Of a stretch of 64,000 bases of DNA, positions 43,860 to 52,866 are shown piece by piece (positions within the stretch are counted from its first letter, which is position 1; each line of letters begins with the position of its first letter). The notes under the pieces were generated by a model. It saw only the letters and a program-made list of their open reading frames with translations, had not been told where the DNA came from and searched no databases. The stretch comes from an uncultured Oscillospiraceae bacterium. GTDB taxonomy: Bacteria; Bacillota; Clostridia; Oscillospirales; Ruminococcaceae. Made by a program: the position numbers and the translations under genes. The stretch lies in contig CAKSPD010000004.1 of NCBI GenBank assembly GCA_934481385.1, positions 82,105 to 146,104 on the forward strand, read 5' to 3'.

Positions 43860-44612
43860 ATGGAAGGATATATACACTCGATTGAAAGTTGCGGAACTGT
43901 TGACGGCCCGGGAATAAGATTTGTTGTATTCGTTCAGGGCTGTCCGATGAGATGCCTTTACTGTCATAATCCTGACACTTGGGATTTCAAAAAAACAAAT
44001 CCTATGACATCTGAAGAAATTCTTCAGCAGTATGATAACTGCAAGGAATTTTTTAAGAATGGCGGTCTTACCGTAACAGGCGGTGAGCCTATGGCACAGA
44101 TTGATTTTCTTACAGACCTTTTTAAGAAAGCAAAGGCAAAGGGTATTCATACATGTGTTGATACCTCCGGAGCAACTTTCAATAAAAATGATACTTCAAA
44201 AGTTGATGAACTTATGAAGTATACAGACCTTATTATGCTTGATATAAAGCATATTGATGATGAGGAGCATAAAAAGCTTACAGGAAGAAGCAATAAGAAT
44301 ATTCTTGATTTTGCACGTTATCTTCACGACAATAAAAAGGAACTCTGGATTCGTCATGTAGTAGTTCCGGGTATTACTGACAAAAGGGAATATCTTTTAA
44401 GACTCGGAGAATTTATTGCTGATTTGAATAATATTACAGCTCTTGATGTACTTCCTTATCACGATATGGGAAAAGTAAAATATGAAAATCTCGGCATAGA
44501 TTATCCGCTGAAAGATGTTGAACCACTCTCAAAAGAAAAAGCCGCAGAGGCTCGTGATATAATTATTGAGGGCATAAGAAACAAGCACCGCAGAGAAAAT
44601 TCAGATAAATAA
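43860..44612 (+). CDS. pflA: Pyruvate formate-lyase activating enzyme
   Basis: 250 residues. Radical SAM C-x3-C-x2-C in GCPMRCLYCHNPDTW (about residues 28-42), preceded by DGPGIRFVVFVQG and followed by VTGGEPMAQ, all typical of PflA. It abstracts hydrogen from the PFL glycine, here G56 of the separate small subunit, using SAM and a [4Fe-4S] cluster. One base after the FNT gene; AGGAGAAGG within the end of that gene acts as its ribosome site. A GGGCG/CGCCC hairpin (44617-44639) follows. Confidence 0.95.
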   Translation: MEGYIHSIESCGTVDGPGIRFVVFVQGCPMRCLYCHNPDTWDFKKTNPMTSEEILQQYDNCKEFFKNGGLTVTGGEPMAQIDFLTDLFKKAKAKGIHTCVDTSGATFNKNDTSKVDELMKYTDLIMLDIKHIDDEEHKKLTGRSNKNILDFARYLHDNKKELWIRHVVVPGITDKREYLLRLGEFIADLNNITALDVLPYHDMGKVKYENLGIDYPLKDVEPLSKEKAAEARDIIIEGIRNKHRRENSDK

Positions 44613-44662
44613 TTATATGGGCGGACTCACTTCGCCCATTAATGGTTCAGGAGGGTTTGATT

Positions 44663-45019
44663 ATGGAAATTCATAGCAGGGAAGAACTTTATAGACTGCC
44701 TTACTATTTAACCGAGGATATGCGGAAAAGATACTTGAATATAATAAACGATTATTGGTGGGAAGTATATGACGAATACGGCAGAATGGTTGAGGAGCAT
44801 TACGGAAATTCCTATGAATACATAAAATATAACGATTATAAGTATTATAAAACAATAATATCATTTGAACAGGAAACTTCACAGAAATCAAAAACCTGCT
44901 GGAAATACTGTCCCTGGGATTATATAAATCCGAAAATTGACCGTTTCGACAATGAAAAAATTTTTGAATATTGCAAAAAATATCCTAAGCTTGAACCATA
45001 TAAAAAATCCCGTTCATAA
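44663..45019 (+). CDS. Uncharacterised Tyr-rich protein
   Basis: 118 residues, not recognised. Strikingly rich in Tyr and Trp (for example NDYWWEVYDEYGRM and YIKYNDYKYYKT); no signal peptide or membrane segment. A Cys pair lies in CWKYCPWDY (about residue 80). GGAGGG at 44650-44655 fits ATG 44663; an upstream in-frame ATG would place this site inside the gene. Its stop codon lies in the loop of the terminator hairpin at 45007-45028. Confidence 0.6.
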   Translation: MEIHSREELYRLPYYLTEDMRKRYLNIINDYWWEVYDEYGRMVEEHYGNSYEYIKYNDYKYYKTIISFEQETSQKSKTCWKYCPWDYINPKIDRFDNEKIFEYCKKYPKLEPYKKSRS

Positions 45020-45028
45020 GAACGGGAT
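45007..45028. terminator. Bidirectional terminator overlapping a stop codon
   Basis: ATCCCGTTC (45007-45015), ATAA, GAACGGGAT (45020-45028), then AG and seven T on the plus strand; an A-run on the left gives a T-run on the minus strand for the convergent carboxypeptidase gene. Confidence 0.9.
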
Positions 45029-45035
45029 AGTTTTT

Positions 45036-46133
45036 TTACTGTGCAATATCAGTGCTTAAATCCATTGTGCCGATTGTATCAGTTGTGTTATCTGTCGGCT
45101 GTTCATCTGGAACAGAAACGCTCTGTCCGTCACCCTCAAGGTATACAGTAACTATAAAACCGTCTGAATTGTTTCCGGAGATTTCATATTTTTTTCCGGA
45201 GGGAACAGGAATGTAAGTGTTTTCACTGCTTTCATCAGCCTTGACGAAATAAACTTCACACTTATTGTTTGCATCATACTGTATTTCAAGATGCTGTGAT
45301 TCATATGGATATGATGTTCTTAAAAGGTCTGTATATTCTTCAAGGCAGAGATGATTTTTTGTCATATAGTAAGCGTGGGGAATACCTACATATCTGTAAT
45401 GCCATGGTTCATACTGAATCTGTGTAATAGCTGTTTTGTCCTCAGGGTATCTTAAAATAATACCATATTCCCAGCAATGTTCATCAATCCACGAATATTC
45501 GCCCTGACCGTCATAATCCCATGTAGTAGATGTTGTAAAGTCGCAGGCATATCCTGTCTGGTGTTCACTGAAACCGGCTTTAGCAACTCTTTCTGAAGTT
45601 TCAAGACCTGTTTCAGCAAGGTCAGCGTCATAAAGATTCTGCTGTTCTTCTGCTGTACGGTATCCGTCAAGAATTACAACATCATCAATCTGTTTTTCCT
45701 GATAAAAATTTTCAAGCATATCAGCAAGAGCATCGTAGAAAACAGGTCTTACCTGAACACTGTCATCACCGCCTGCAAAGCTTGTTCTTTCTTCTTCGTT
45801 GATTTTAGCAGTTACAGATACAAGTTCCTCATTGAATCCGTAATACTGATTGCTGTTGTTTACGAGCATGAGTTCACCCTCGAATTTTTTTGCAGTAGGG
45901 TATTCAATGCTTTCATAGATAATCTTGTTCGGGTCTTCAGGGACAAGCTCTGAATTGCTTTCTGTATTGTCAGATATTTCTATAAAGGGCGATGCCGGAA
46001 CAGCTTCGGTATGGTCATAAGTAACTTTCAGCACATAAACTGCTGAAACGATTGCAACAGTAGCGATGCAGATTTCAGTGACAATGCGGGTTTGTCTTAT
46101 ACTTTTGCTTTTGTTTTTTGTCTTTTTAGCCAT
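45036..46133 (-). CDS. D-alanyl-D-alanine carboxypeptidase, VanY/M15B family
   Basis: 365 residues. N-terminal basic stretch and one membrane anchor (about 18-38), then an extracytoplasmic M15B domain with zinc ligands in SEHQTGYACDF (about residues 189-199) and EPWHYRYVG (about 242-250). The C-terminal 110 residues form a less conserved Ser/Thr/Asp-rich tail. Trims the terminal D-Ala of peptidoglycan precursors or stem peptides. A GAAAGGAAG site precedes ATG, and TATAAT (complement of 46185-46190) lies upstream. Confidence 0.9.
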   Translation of the reverse strand: MAKKTKNKSKSIRQTRIVTEICIATVAIVSAVYVLKVTYDHTEAVPASPFIEISDNTESNSELVPEDPNKIIYESIEYPTAKKFEGELMLVNNSNQYYGFNEELVSVTAKINEEERTSFAGGDDSVQVRPVFYDALADMLENFYQEKQIDDVVILDGYRTAEEQQNLYDADLAETGLETSERVAKAGFSEHQTGYACDFTTSTTWDYDGQGEYSWIDEHCWEYGIILRYPEDKTAITQIQYEPWHYRYVGIPHAYYMTKNHLCLEEYTDLLRTSYPYESQHLEIQYDANNKCEVYFVKADESSENTYIPVPSGKKYEISGNNSDGFIVTVYLEGDGQSVSVPDEQPTDNTTDTIGTMDLSTDIAQ

Positions 46134-46294
46134 ATAAAAACTTCCTTTCTGTGAATTTACACATAATAAATTTTTTCAGCTATTATTATAACACATATTT
46201 TGAAAAAAATAAACAGGGGTAAACATTACTTTGTGAATTGTACACAATATTTTTTTCGTTTTAGCGTTGTTTTTCACAATTTTTTCTTAAACAC

Positions 46295-46323
46295 TTGATA
46301 TTTAAATACGAAAGTGATATAAT
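46295..46323 (+). promoter_or_regulatory. Promoter of the zinc-ribbon repeat protein gene
   Basis: TTGATA 46295-46300, 17-base spacer, TATAAT 46318-46323 with an extended -10 TG at 46315-46316. Confidence 0.8.
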
Positions 46324-46392
46324 TACATATGAACGATTTGAAAATAAATATTTTGTTATTTAATTAATGCAATAAGAACCGGAGTGATAATT

Positions 46393-47814
46393 ATGAAGTG
46401 TCCCAACTGCGGAACAGAAAATGAAGTTACTTCAAACAGAAAATTCTGCGTGAAATGTGGTACTAATCTTATTAATCCCGATGAAATCAATATTGAACAG
46501 GTTGATTTCGGAGGCTATCATAATGAAGAAAACAAGGAAAATTTTAAAATAAGTCAGGGTACTTTTAAAATAAACGACAGAATACCGCAGACCGCATCAA
46601 TGTTTGTATCCTCAGAAGAACTTAATCAGTCATATGATGATTTTGATGATGAGCCATATATTCCACAGCTTGATTCTGAAAGGGTAAAACTTCCTGAACA
46701 GCCCGAAAATCCGCCTGTTCAGCCTGAACTGCAATCTCCTGTTCCCAACAATAATAATATGTATCCTCAGCAACCGAACGGAATGTATCCTCAGGGAATG
46801 AATAATCCATATATGCAGAATATGTACGGATATGGTCAGCCTATGATGCAACCGCAGTTTGTCGGATATGATGCAAATGGTATGCCTGTATATGCTCAGG
46901 TAATGATGATGCCACAGTTTGTCGGATATGATATGAACGGTATGCCCATATATATGCCGATGCCTGTATATCCTCAGAATATGCAGAATCCGCAGGGATT
47001 TCCGAATGTTCAGCCAATGCAACCGAATATGCAGAATCCGCAGGGATTTCCGAACGTTCCGCCAGTACAGCCGAATATGCAGAATCCGCAGGGATTTCCG
47101 AATATTCAGCCAATGCAACCAAATATGCAGAATCCGCAAAATTTACATAATCATAATAATGATATTGCTGAACCTAAGGAACAAGAAAAAGAATCCTTGT
47201 GGAGTGATTTCCTTGAAGAAGATGTAAAAAAATCTGCTCCGAATAATCAGCCGAAAAAAGTAAGTTCTGATGACGATTTTTTTAGTAATCCCCAACGCAG
47301 TAATAATAATATGGGTGGCGTTTCTGCGGAAGGGTTAGATTTTTCAAAACTTGAACGCCATAAAAAAGAAAAAAAGAATAAATATATGTCATCAGCTCCG
47401 GAAGCCGATGCAAGCTGTCTTTCTCCAAATGTCAATAGAGGCAACGGAAAATATATGAAGGATACTGCTATTGTAAATCCTGATGAACTTGAACAGCATG
47501 TTACGAAAAAACCAAAAACAAAAATGAAAGCATCTCTGGAGGTAAATGCTGATGAGCTTGAACAGTTCGTCAGAAAATCTCCGGAAGTCATAATGAACAG
47601 CACTCAGAAAGCTGATGCAAGTGAGCTTAAAGCCTATAAACATGAACATGTTGAAGCAATTATGCAGGGTGCTGATAAGGCGGTTGAGGCTATGCCGAAG
47701 AAAAAGGTTTATGTTGATGAGCTTGAACAGATTGAATTGCCTGTATATATGAAAGCAAAAAAATCAAAGGCAAATGAATCTGGAAACGAAATACCTTCTT
47801 TGCCTGATATTTAA
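46393..47814 (+). CDS. Zinc-ribbon protein with Met/Pro/Gln repeats and a repeated DELEQ tail
   Basis: 473 residues. An N-terminal double-CxxC zinc ribbon (CPNCGTENE and FCVKCGTNL, about residues 3-25) is followed by an acidic linker and a low-complexity region (about 115-255) with two PQFVGYD.NGMP units, then three exact-length 16-residue repeats MQNPQGFPNVQPMQPN and a partial fourth. The C-terminus (about 350-465) has recurring DELEQ/ASELK segments (NPDELEQHV, NADELEQFV, YVDELEQIE). No membrane segment. Function unknown. ATG 46393 has a CCGGAG site at 46379-46384. Confidence 0.75.
   Translation: MKCPNCGTENEVTSNRKFCVKCGTNLINPDEINIEQVDFGGYHNEENKENFKISQGTFKINDRIPQTASMFVSSEELNQSYDDFDDEPYIPQLDSERVKLPEQPENPPVQPELQSPVPNNNNMYPQQPNGMYPQGMNNPYMQNMYGYGQPMMQPQFVGYDANGMPVYAQVMMMPQFVGYDMNGMPIYMPMPVYPQNMQNPQGFPNVQPMQPNMQNPQGFPNVPPVQPNMQNPQGFPNIQPMQPNMQNPQNLHNHNNDIAEPKEQEKESLWSDFLEEDVKKSAPNNQPKKVSSDDDFFSNPQRSNNNMGGVSAEGLDFSKLERHKKEKKNKYMSSAPEADASCLSPNVNRGNGKYMKDTAIVNPDELEQHVTKKPKTKMKASLEVNADELEQFVRKSPEVIMNSTQKADASELKAYKHEHVEAIMQGADKAVEAMPKKKVYVDELEQIELPVYMKAKKSKANESGNEIPSLPDI
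46981..47146 (+). repeat. 48-bp coding tandem repeat
   Basis: Three copies of a 48-base unit starting ATGCAGAATCCGCAGGGATT (46981-47028, 47029-47076, 47077-47124) and a fourth partial copy. A separate pair of about 60-base units (FVGYD/NGMP) lies at about 46853-46965. Confidence 0.9.
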
Positions 47815-47836
47815 ATAAAATTGAGGAGTTTTTAAA

Positions 47837-48289
47837 ATGAAGAAATTTCTGGAAGAATTTAAAAAATTTATTTCACGAGGAAACGTTGTTGACCTTGCAG
47901 TCGGTATGATTATGGGTACTGCTTTTACAGCAATAGTTTCATCACTTGTTGATTCTGTACTTATGCCACTTCTTGGTGCAATCATAGGAGGTATTGATTT
48001 AAGCAATCTTTCCGTTACAATTCCATGGAGTCTTTCAGGAGAACCGCCTGTTCTTCATTATGGTGCATTTTTGCAGGCAATAATTAACTTTATACTTATA
48101 GCATTCTGTATTTTCCTTATGATAAAGGCAATAAATATTATTTCAAAGAAAAAAGAAGAAGAACCCAAAGAACCTCCGAAACCTACTAAGGAAGAAGAAC
48201 TTCTTACAGAAATTCGTGACCTTTTGAAAATACAGGCAGGAATTGAAGAATCTGCTGAAAAAGATGAAAGAGAAAAAGTTACAAAATAA
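47837..48289 (+). CDS. mscL: Large-conductance mechanosensitive channel
   Basis: 150 residues. KKFISRGNVVDLAVGMIMG (about residues 11-29) is the conserved TM1 start of MscL, GALLQAIINFILIAFCIFLM-like TM2 follows at about 72-95, and a charged C-terminal bundle (KKKEEEPKEPPKPTKEEELL) ends it. Opens under membrane tension to release solutes. GAGGAG site before ATG, 22 bases after the preceding gene. Confidence 0.95.
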   Translation: MKKFLEEFKKFISRGNVVDLAVGMIMGTAFTAIVSSLVDSVLMPLLGAIIGGIDLSNLSVTIPWSLSGEPPVLHYGAFLQAIINFILIAFCIFLMIKAINIISKKKEEEPKEPPKPTKEEELLTEIRDLLKIQAGIEESAEKDEREKVTK

Positions 48290-48299
48290 AAAATCATTG

Positions 48300-48325
48300 A
48301 CAGGCGGTTGAAAAAATCCGCCTGT
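48300..48325 (+). terminator. Terminator after mscL
   Basis: ACAGGCGG (48300-48307) and CCGCCTGT (48318-48325) around an A-rich loop, then a T-run. Confidence 0.88.
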
Positions 48326-48331
48326 TTTTTA

Positions 48332-48360
48332 TTGTAAATTTTCAGAATATATGATATAAT
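48332..48360 (+). promoter_or_regulatory. Promoter of the SLC13-like permease gene
   Basis: TTGTAA 48332-48337, 17-base spacer, TATAAT 48355-48360. Confidence 0.65.
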
Positions 48361-48388
48361 TTAAATAAAAAAAGCAGGTGAATTTATC

Positions 48389-49504
48389 TTGAAAAAAATC
48401 AAAAAAATTTTTTGTTCGCAGACTGTTCTTGCAGTATCAATTATATGTGCAGTAATATCAGCATTTATAGTTCCACCGTCATCAGAATATTTATTGTATA
48501 TTAATTTTTCAACACTTATACTGCTTTTTTGTCTTATGTCAGCAGTTGCAGGTTTCAACGATACAGGAATATTTGTCAAAATATCATCGTTTCTTGTATC
48601 AAAATGTCATACATCAAGATTGCTGATGTTCATACTTATGAATATATGCTTTTTCAGTTCAATGCTTATAACAAATGATGTTTCGCTGATTACATTTGTT
48701 CCGGTTACAATTGCATTATTTAAATCAGCAGGAATAAACAGAAAAAACAATCTTATATTTGCAGTAATTATTGAAACAGCGTCAGCAAACCTCGGCAGTA
48801 TGATGACTCCGATAGGAAATCCGCAGAATATTTTTATATGCTCATATTATGGACTTTCTCCGTCAGATTTTTTTAAAACAATGCTCCCTTATGGTGTTTT
48901 AAGTTATATAATGCTTTCGCTGATGACTTTACTGATAAACAATGAAAAAATAAAATCATCTGAAGAAACTGAAAGAAAACCTGTTCCGAAATTTCAGGCA
49001 TTGATTTATTCAGCAGTATTTATAATATGTATACTTACTGTTTCAGGTTTTATAAACAAGTATATATGTCTTATAATATGTTCTGTACTTATTGCCTTAT
49101 CAGATTATAAAATATTTTCAAAGGTTGATTATGCTCTTCTTGCAACATTTGTGTGCTTTTTCATATTCAGCGGAAATATAGGAAACATAGAGGGAATACA
49201 GAATTTTATTTCATCTGTTATAAATGGAAATGAAATTATTTCATCAGCACTTACAAGCCAGATTATAAGCAATGTGCCGTCTGCTGTACTGCTTTCGGGA
49301 TTTACTGATAATGCAGAAAAACTTCTTATAGGTGTAAATATAGGCGGTCTTGGCACGCCTGTTGCATCGCTGGCAAGCCTTATTTCTTACAAATACTATT
49401 CAAAATCAGAAAATGCGGAAAACGGAAAATATATGCTTTTATTTATAATTTCCGGATTTGCAATTCTTTTTATTATGATTGGAGTTGGAATATTTTATGT
49501 ATAA
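48389..49504 (+). CDS. SLC13/ArsB-superfamily anion permease
   Basis: 371 residues with about ten membrane helices. LITNDVSLITFVPVT and SANLGSMMTPIGNPQN are the paired helix-hairpin signature of the ion transporter (citrate/arsenite) superfamily; a second NVPSAVLLSGF hairpin is near residue 295. Substrate unknown. TTG start 7 bases after an AGGTGA site. The stop overlaps the start of the cca gene by eight bases. Confidence 0.8.
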   Translation: MKKIKKIFCSQTVLAVSIICAVISAFIVPPSSEYLLYINFSTLILLFCLMSAVAGFNDTGIFVKISSFLVSKCHTSRLLMFILMNICFFSSMLITNDVSLITFVPVTIALFKSAGINRKNNLIFAVIIETASANLGSMMTPIGNPQNIFICSYYGLSPSDFFKTMLPYGVLSYIMLSLMTLLINNEKIKSSEETERKPVPKFQALIYSAVFIICILTVSGFINKYICLIICSVLIALSDYKIFSKVDYALLATFVCFFIFSGNIGNIEGIQNFISSVINGNEIISSALTSQIISNVPSAVLLSGFTDNAEKLLIGVNIGGLGTPVASLASLISYKYYSKSENAENGKYMLLFIISGFAILFIMIGVGIFYV

Positions 49505-50663
49505 TATACCGCAGGAAGCTGTTACAGCCCTTGAAGTTCTTGAAAGAAACGGATTTGAGGCATATCTTGTAGGAGGCTGTGTGCGTGATTTTCTTCTTGG
49601 AAGAATACCGAATGACTATGATATAACTACGAATGCTCTCCCTGACCGGATAATTGAAATTTTTTCGGACTATCACACAATCCCGACAGGAATAAAACAT
49701 GGAACTGTTACAGTAATCATAAAAAAGTTTCAGATTGAAATTACCACATACAGAAAAGACAGTACATACAGTGATAACCGTCACCCTGATTCTGTTGAAT
49801 TTACGCCGTCTTTAAAAGAGGATTTGGCAAGACGTGATTTTTCTATGAACGGAATGGCAATGAATTTTAATCAGGATATAACAGATATTTATAACGGCAG
49901 AGAAGATATGAAAAATCACATTGTAAAGTGTATTGAAAATCCTGACAGGCGTTTTGATGAAGATGCACTGCGTATTTTAAGGGCATTGAGATTTGCCTCA
50001 CAGCTTGATTTTAAAATAGAAAAAAATACTTCTGATTCAATTCATAAAAATGCAGAAAATCTTAAAAATATATCAGCGGAACGCATCAATGCAGAACTTG
50101 AAAAACTTATAGCAGGAAAAAATCCTTATTACATTTTAAAAAAATATGAAGATGTTATAAAGGTATTTATGCCTGAATATTCGTATTCTGAAAGTATTCT
50201 GAAAAAAAATATCGATTCACAGCTTATAAAAAGAAGTGCATTTTTTCTGAATATAAAATCTGTATATGATATTATGAAACGTCTTAAATATTCAAATAAG
50301 GATATAAATGATACAGTAAAGCTTATAGAATATTTTAATGCAGATATATCATCAAAACCGGCTTTGAAAATAATTCTTAAAAATATCGGTACAGAGCTTA
50401 CTGAAAATCTGCTTGATTTCAGAAACGCATGCGGTCAGGATACATCACATTCGGAAAAACTGCTTGATGAAATTCTGAAAAACAATGAATGTTATCTTAT
50501 TTCACAGCTTGATATAAACGGCAGGGATTTAATGCTTATGGGATTTTCAGGAATCCAGACAGGAAAAATTCTCAATACCTTGCTTGAAAAGGTTATAAAT
50601 GATGAAATCGAAAACAATAAAACAGCTTTAAAGGAGTATACAGATGCTTTCCTGCAAAACTAA
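49497..50663 (+). CDS. cca: CCA tRNA nucleotidyltransferase
   Basis: 388 residues. Head-domain signature LVGGCVRDFLLGRIPNDYDI (catalytic DxD in DYD, about residues 36-38), RRDFSMNGMA and the tRNA-binding RRFDEDALRILRALRFA. Adds or repairs the 3' CCA of tRNA. ATG 49497 chosen; GGAG at 49481-49484 lies 12 bases upstream and an upstream in-frame TTG starts at that site, so the start is not certain. The 3' end overlaps the next gene by 20 bases. Confidence 0.92.
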   Translation: MYNIPQEAVTALEVLERNGFEAYLVGGCVRDFLLGRIPNDYDITTNALPDRIIEIFSDYHTIPTGIKHGTVTVIIKKFQIEITTYRKDSTYSDNRHPDSVEFTPSLKEDLARRDFSMNGMAMNFNQDITDIYNGREDMKNHIVKCIENPDRRFDEDALRILRALRFASQLDFKIEKNTSDSIHKNAENLKNISAERINAELEKLIAGKNPYYILKKYEDVIKVFMPEYSYSESILKKNIDSQLIKRSAFFLNIKSVYDIMKRLKYSNKDINDTVKLIEYFNADISSKPALKIILKNIGTELTENLLDFRNACGQDTSHSEKLLDEILKNNECYLISQLDINGRDLMLMGFSGIQTGKILNTLLEKVINDEIENNKTALKEYTDAFLQN

Positions 50664-51471
50664 ATATCCTGTTATACTTGTGCATGGAATGGGATTTCGG
50701 GACAGAAAAATATTCAATTACTGGGGGAGAATACCGAAAGAACTTGAAAAGCGTGGCTGTAAGGTATTCTATGGAAATCAGGACGCAAATGCGACAGTTC
50801 ACAACAATGCAGTTATGCTCAGGAAATCCCTTTATAATGCACTCGAAAAATCTGGAAGTGAAAAAGTCAATATAATAGCACATTCAAAAGGCGGAATTGA
50901 TTCAAGATACCTTATTTCATCTCTGAAAGAATATAATAGAATTGCATCGCTTTCAACAATAGATGCTCCGCATAATGGTTCGGAAACAGTTGATTTTCTT
51001 ATGAAATTTCCTGATATACTTGTAAAGCTTACAGGAAAGATTACCGATTTTTTTATGTATATTCAGGGTGACAGAAAACCTGACAGTTACAGGGTTTTTC
51101 ATGAGCTTACAACAGATTATATGAAAAAATTCAATTTTGAAAATCCCGATATTCCGGAAGTATATTATCAGAGTTTCGGTTTCAGAATGAAAAATCCTTT
51201 CAGCGATATTATAATGGCGTTTCCCTATTCTGTAATCAGACTTATTGAACATTCTGATACAGACGGACTTCTCACAGAAAGAGCAATGAGGTGGACTAAT
51301 TTCAGGGGAATGTATACATCACCTGAAAGACGTGGAATTTCACACTGTGATGCAACAGATTTAAGACGCAGAGCTTTTTCAGGAAAGAAACCACAGAATG
51401 AATATGAAGTATCTGACATTGTGGATTTTTATGTGAAACTTGTTTCAGAACTTAAAGAAATGGGATTATAA
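50644..51471 (+). CDS. Alpha/beta-hydrolase, triacylglycerol-lipase-like
   Basis: 275 residues, no signal peptide. N-terminal YPVILVHGMGFRDRK gives the oxyanion HG motif, the nucleophile Ser lies in IIAHSKGGIDSRY (about residue 80; first Gly of GxSxG is Ala), acid Asp probably in DTDGLL and His in GISHCDATD. Resembles bacterial family-I lipases/esterases. AAAGGAG in the end of cca precedes the ATG, so the two genes are translationally coupled. Confidence 0.8.
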   Translation: MLSCKTKYPVILVHGMGFRDRKIFNYWGRIPKELEKRGCKVFYGNQDANATVHNNAVMLRKSLYNALEKSGSEKVNIIAHSKGGIDSRYLISSLKEYNRIASLSTIDAPHNGSETVDFLMKFPDILVKLTGKITDFFMYIQGDRKPDSYRVFHELTTDYMKKFNFENPDIPEVYYQSFGFRMKNPFSDIIMAFPYSVIRLIEHSDTDGLLTERAMRWTNFRGMYTSPERRGISHCDATDLRRRAFSGKKPQNEYEVSDIVDFYVKLVSELKEMGL

Positions 51472-51480
51472 AACAAAAAA

Positions 51481-51508
51481 ATGCTGAAATCAATAAAGAT
51501 TTCAGCAT
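51481..51508 (-). terminator. Terminator of the tRNA-Gln transcript (possibly bidirectional)
   Basis: ATGCTGAAATC (51481-51491) and GATTTCAGCAT (51498-51508) form an 11-bp stem; the A-rich left flank gives a T-run on the minus strand after the tRNAs. Confidence 0.85.
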
Positions 51509-51514
51509 TAAAAC

Positions 51515-51590
51515 TGGTTGGGGTGGAAGGATTTGAACCCTCGGAATAACGGAGTCAGAGTCCGCTGCCTTACCGCTTGGCGACACCCCA
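51515..51590 (-). tRNA. tRNA-Gln (anticodon CTG), copy 2
   Basis: 76 nt including an encoded CCA. Acceptor TGGGGTG/CACCCCA, D arm GCCAAGCGGTAAGGC, anticodon stem GCGGA/TCCGT with loop CTCTGAC giving anticodon CTG (complement of 51556-51558), T arm GAGGG-TTCAAAT-CCTTC. Identical to the copy at 51627. Confidence 0.93.
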
Positions 51591-51626
51591 TCATATTCAG
51601 TTTTTTTATTCACCAGAATGGTAAAT

Positions 51627-51702
51627 TGGTTGGGGTGGAAGGATTTGAACCCTCGGAATAACGGAGTCAGAGTCCGCTGCCTTACCGCTTGGCGACACCC
51701 CA
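51627..51702 (-). tRNA. tRNA-Gln (anticodon CTG), copy 1
   Basis: 76 nt, sequence identical to the downstream copy with CCA encoded; 36 bases separate the two, which share one promoter. Confidence 0.93.
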
Positions 51703-51738
51703 GTATTTAATTCTTGTCGTTCTTAATTCGACTTTACT

Positions 51739-51767
51739 ATTATATCACGATAGTTATTAAATGTCAA
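51739..51767 (-). promoter_or_regulatory. Promoter of the tRNA-Gln pair
   Basis: Minus strand TTGACA (complement of 51762-51767), 17-base spacer, TATAAT (complement of 51739-51744), a full consensus match. Confidence 0.9.
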
Positions 51768-51882
51768 TAGTTTTCAGAAAAATTTATATTTTAATTATAT
51801 TTATATTCTGTACAGCTCTTGAATTTTTTGTAATAATGCTATATAATAATTATAAATAATAAAAAGACTGGAGTTGATTTTC

Positions 51883-52860
51883 TTGGATAATATGAAAAAA
51901 GCCTATTTTATTTTTAATCTTCAGGCAGGACGTCAGCCGGTAAAAGTTGTTAAAACTGCAATAGGCGGTGAGCTTGCGGAAATTATTGATAGATTTACAA
52001 AAGCAGGCTATGAAGTTACAACACGGCCTACTCAGTGCAGGGGAGATGCTGTAACAGCTTCTAAATATGCCTGCGACAGTGGTTTTGACCTTATTTTATG
52101 TGCAGGCGGTGACGGTACTTTAAGCGAATGTATTGACGGTGTTATGCAGAGTGAAAAAAGAGTTCCTGTGGGATATATACCTGTTGGAACTACCAATGAT
52201 TTTTCAAAGGGACTTGAAATACCTGACAAGCCTCTTGAAGCTTGCGAATGGATTATACATGGACTTGAAAACAATACTTTTCTCTCATGTGATATAGGAA
52301 GTCTGAATGAAACACGTCATTTCACATATATAGCAGCTTTCGGAGCTTTTACAAATGTAACATATGAAACTTCACAGCACTGGAAAAATATTTTCGGACA
52401 TTCGGCTTATCTTGTAAACGGTGCATCACAGCTTACAGCCATAAAATCACGTCATATAAGAATAGAATGCAACGGCGAAACTCTGGAAGATGATTTTGCA
52501 TTCGGTATGGTTACAAATACAAAAAAAGTCGGAGGACTTTTCAACTGCAATAATTTTCTGCTTGATGACGGAATATATGAAGTAACTTTTGTTAAGACTC
52601 CTGCAAATTTTATGCAGTTGCAGAAAATACTTGTATCACTTTTTAACGGACAGCGTCCTGAGGAATCTGATTATATAAAATATTTCAAAACAGGAAATCT
52701 TAAAATAACATCTCTTGACGGTCACCCTCTTATATGGAATCTTGACGGAGAATTCGGAGGTCAGTTCACAGAGAGTGAAATAAAGAATAATCAGAGAGCC
52801 GTTACGTTTGTAATAGGTTCTGAAAATGATATAAATGCAGTAATGTTTGAGGAATCATAA
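51883..52860 (+). CDS. Diacylglycerol kinase-family lipid kinase (YegS/DgkB-like)
   Basis: 325 residues. The catalytic-domain glycine loop is GGDGTLSECIDGVM (about residues 73-86) with VGYIPVGTTNDFSKGL following, the DAGK signature. C-terminal beta domain ends LDGEFGG. Phosphorylates a lipid such as diacylglycerol at the membrane face. CTGGAG at 51868-51873 fits TTG 51883; ATG 51892 is possible. Confidence 0.88.
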   Translation: MDNMKKAYFIFNLQAGRQPVKVVKTAIGGELAEIIDRFTKAGYEVTTRPTQCRGDAVTASKYACDSGFDLILCAGGDGTLSECIDGVMQSEKRVPVGYIPVGTTNDFSKGLEIPDKPLEACEWIIHGLENNTFLSCDIGSLNETRHFTYIAAFGAFTNVTYETSQHWKNIFGHSAYLVNGASQLTAIKSRHIRIECNGETLEDDFAFGMVTNTKKVGGLFNCNNFLLDDGIYEVTFVKTPANFMQLQKILVSLFNGQRPEESDYIKYFKTGNLKITSLDGHPLIWNLDGEFGGQFTESEIKNNQRAVTFVIGSENDINAVMFEES

Positions 52861-52866
52861 AAAAAC

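Noticed and set aside
46630..47139. 169-residue reading frame on the minus strand across the repeat region
   Set aside because: Shadow of the 48-base repeats in the plus-strand zinc-ribbon gene; no ribosome site and an Arg/Ile/His composition typical of antisense frames.
46981..47146. CRISPR-like array
   Set aside because: Repeats are contiguous 48-base coding units in frame without spacers. No other array-like pattern was seen in the window.
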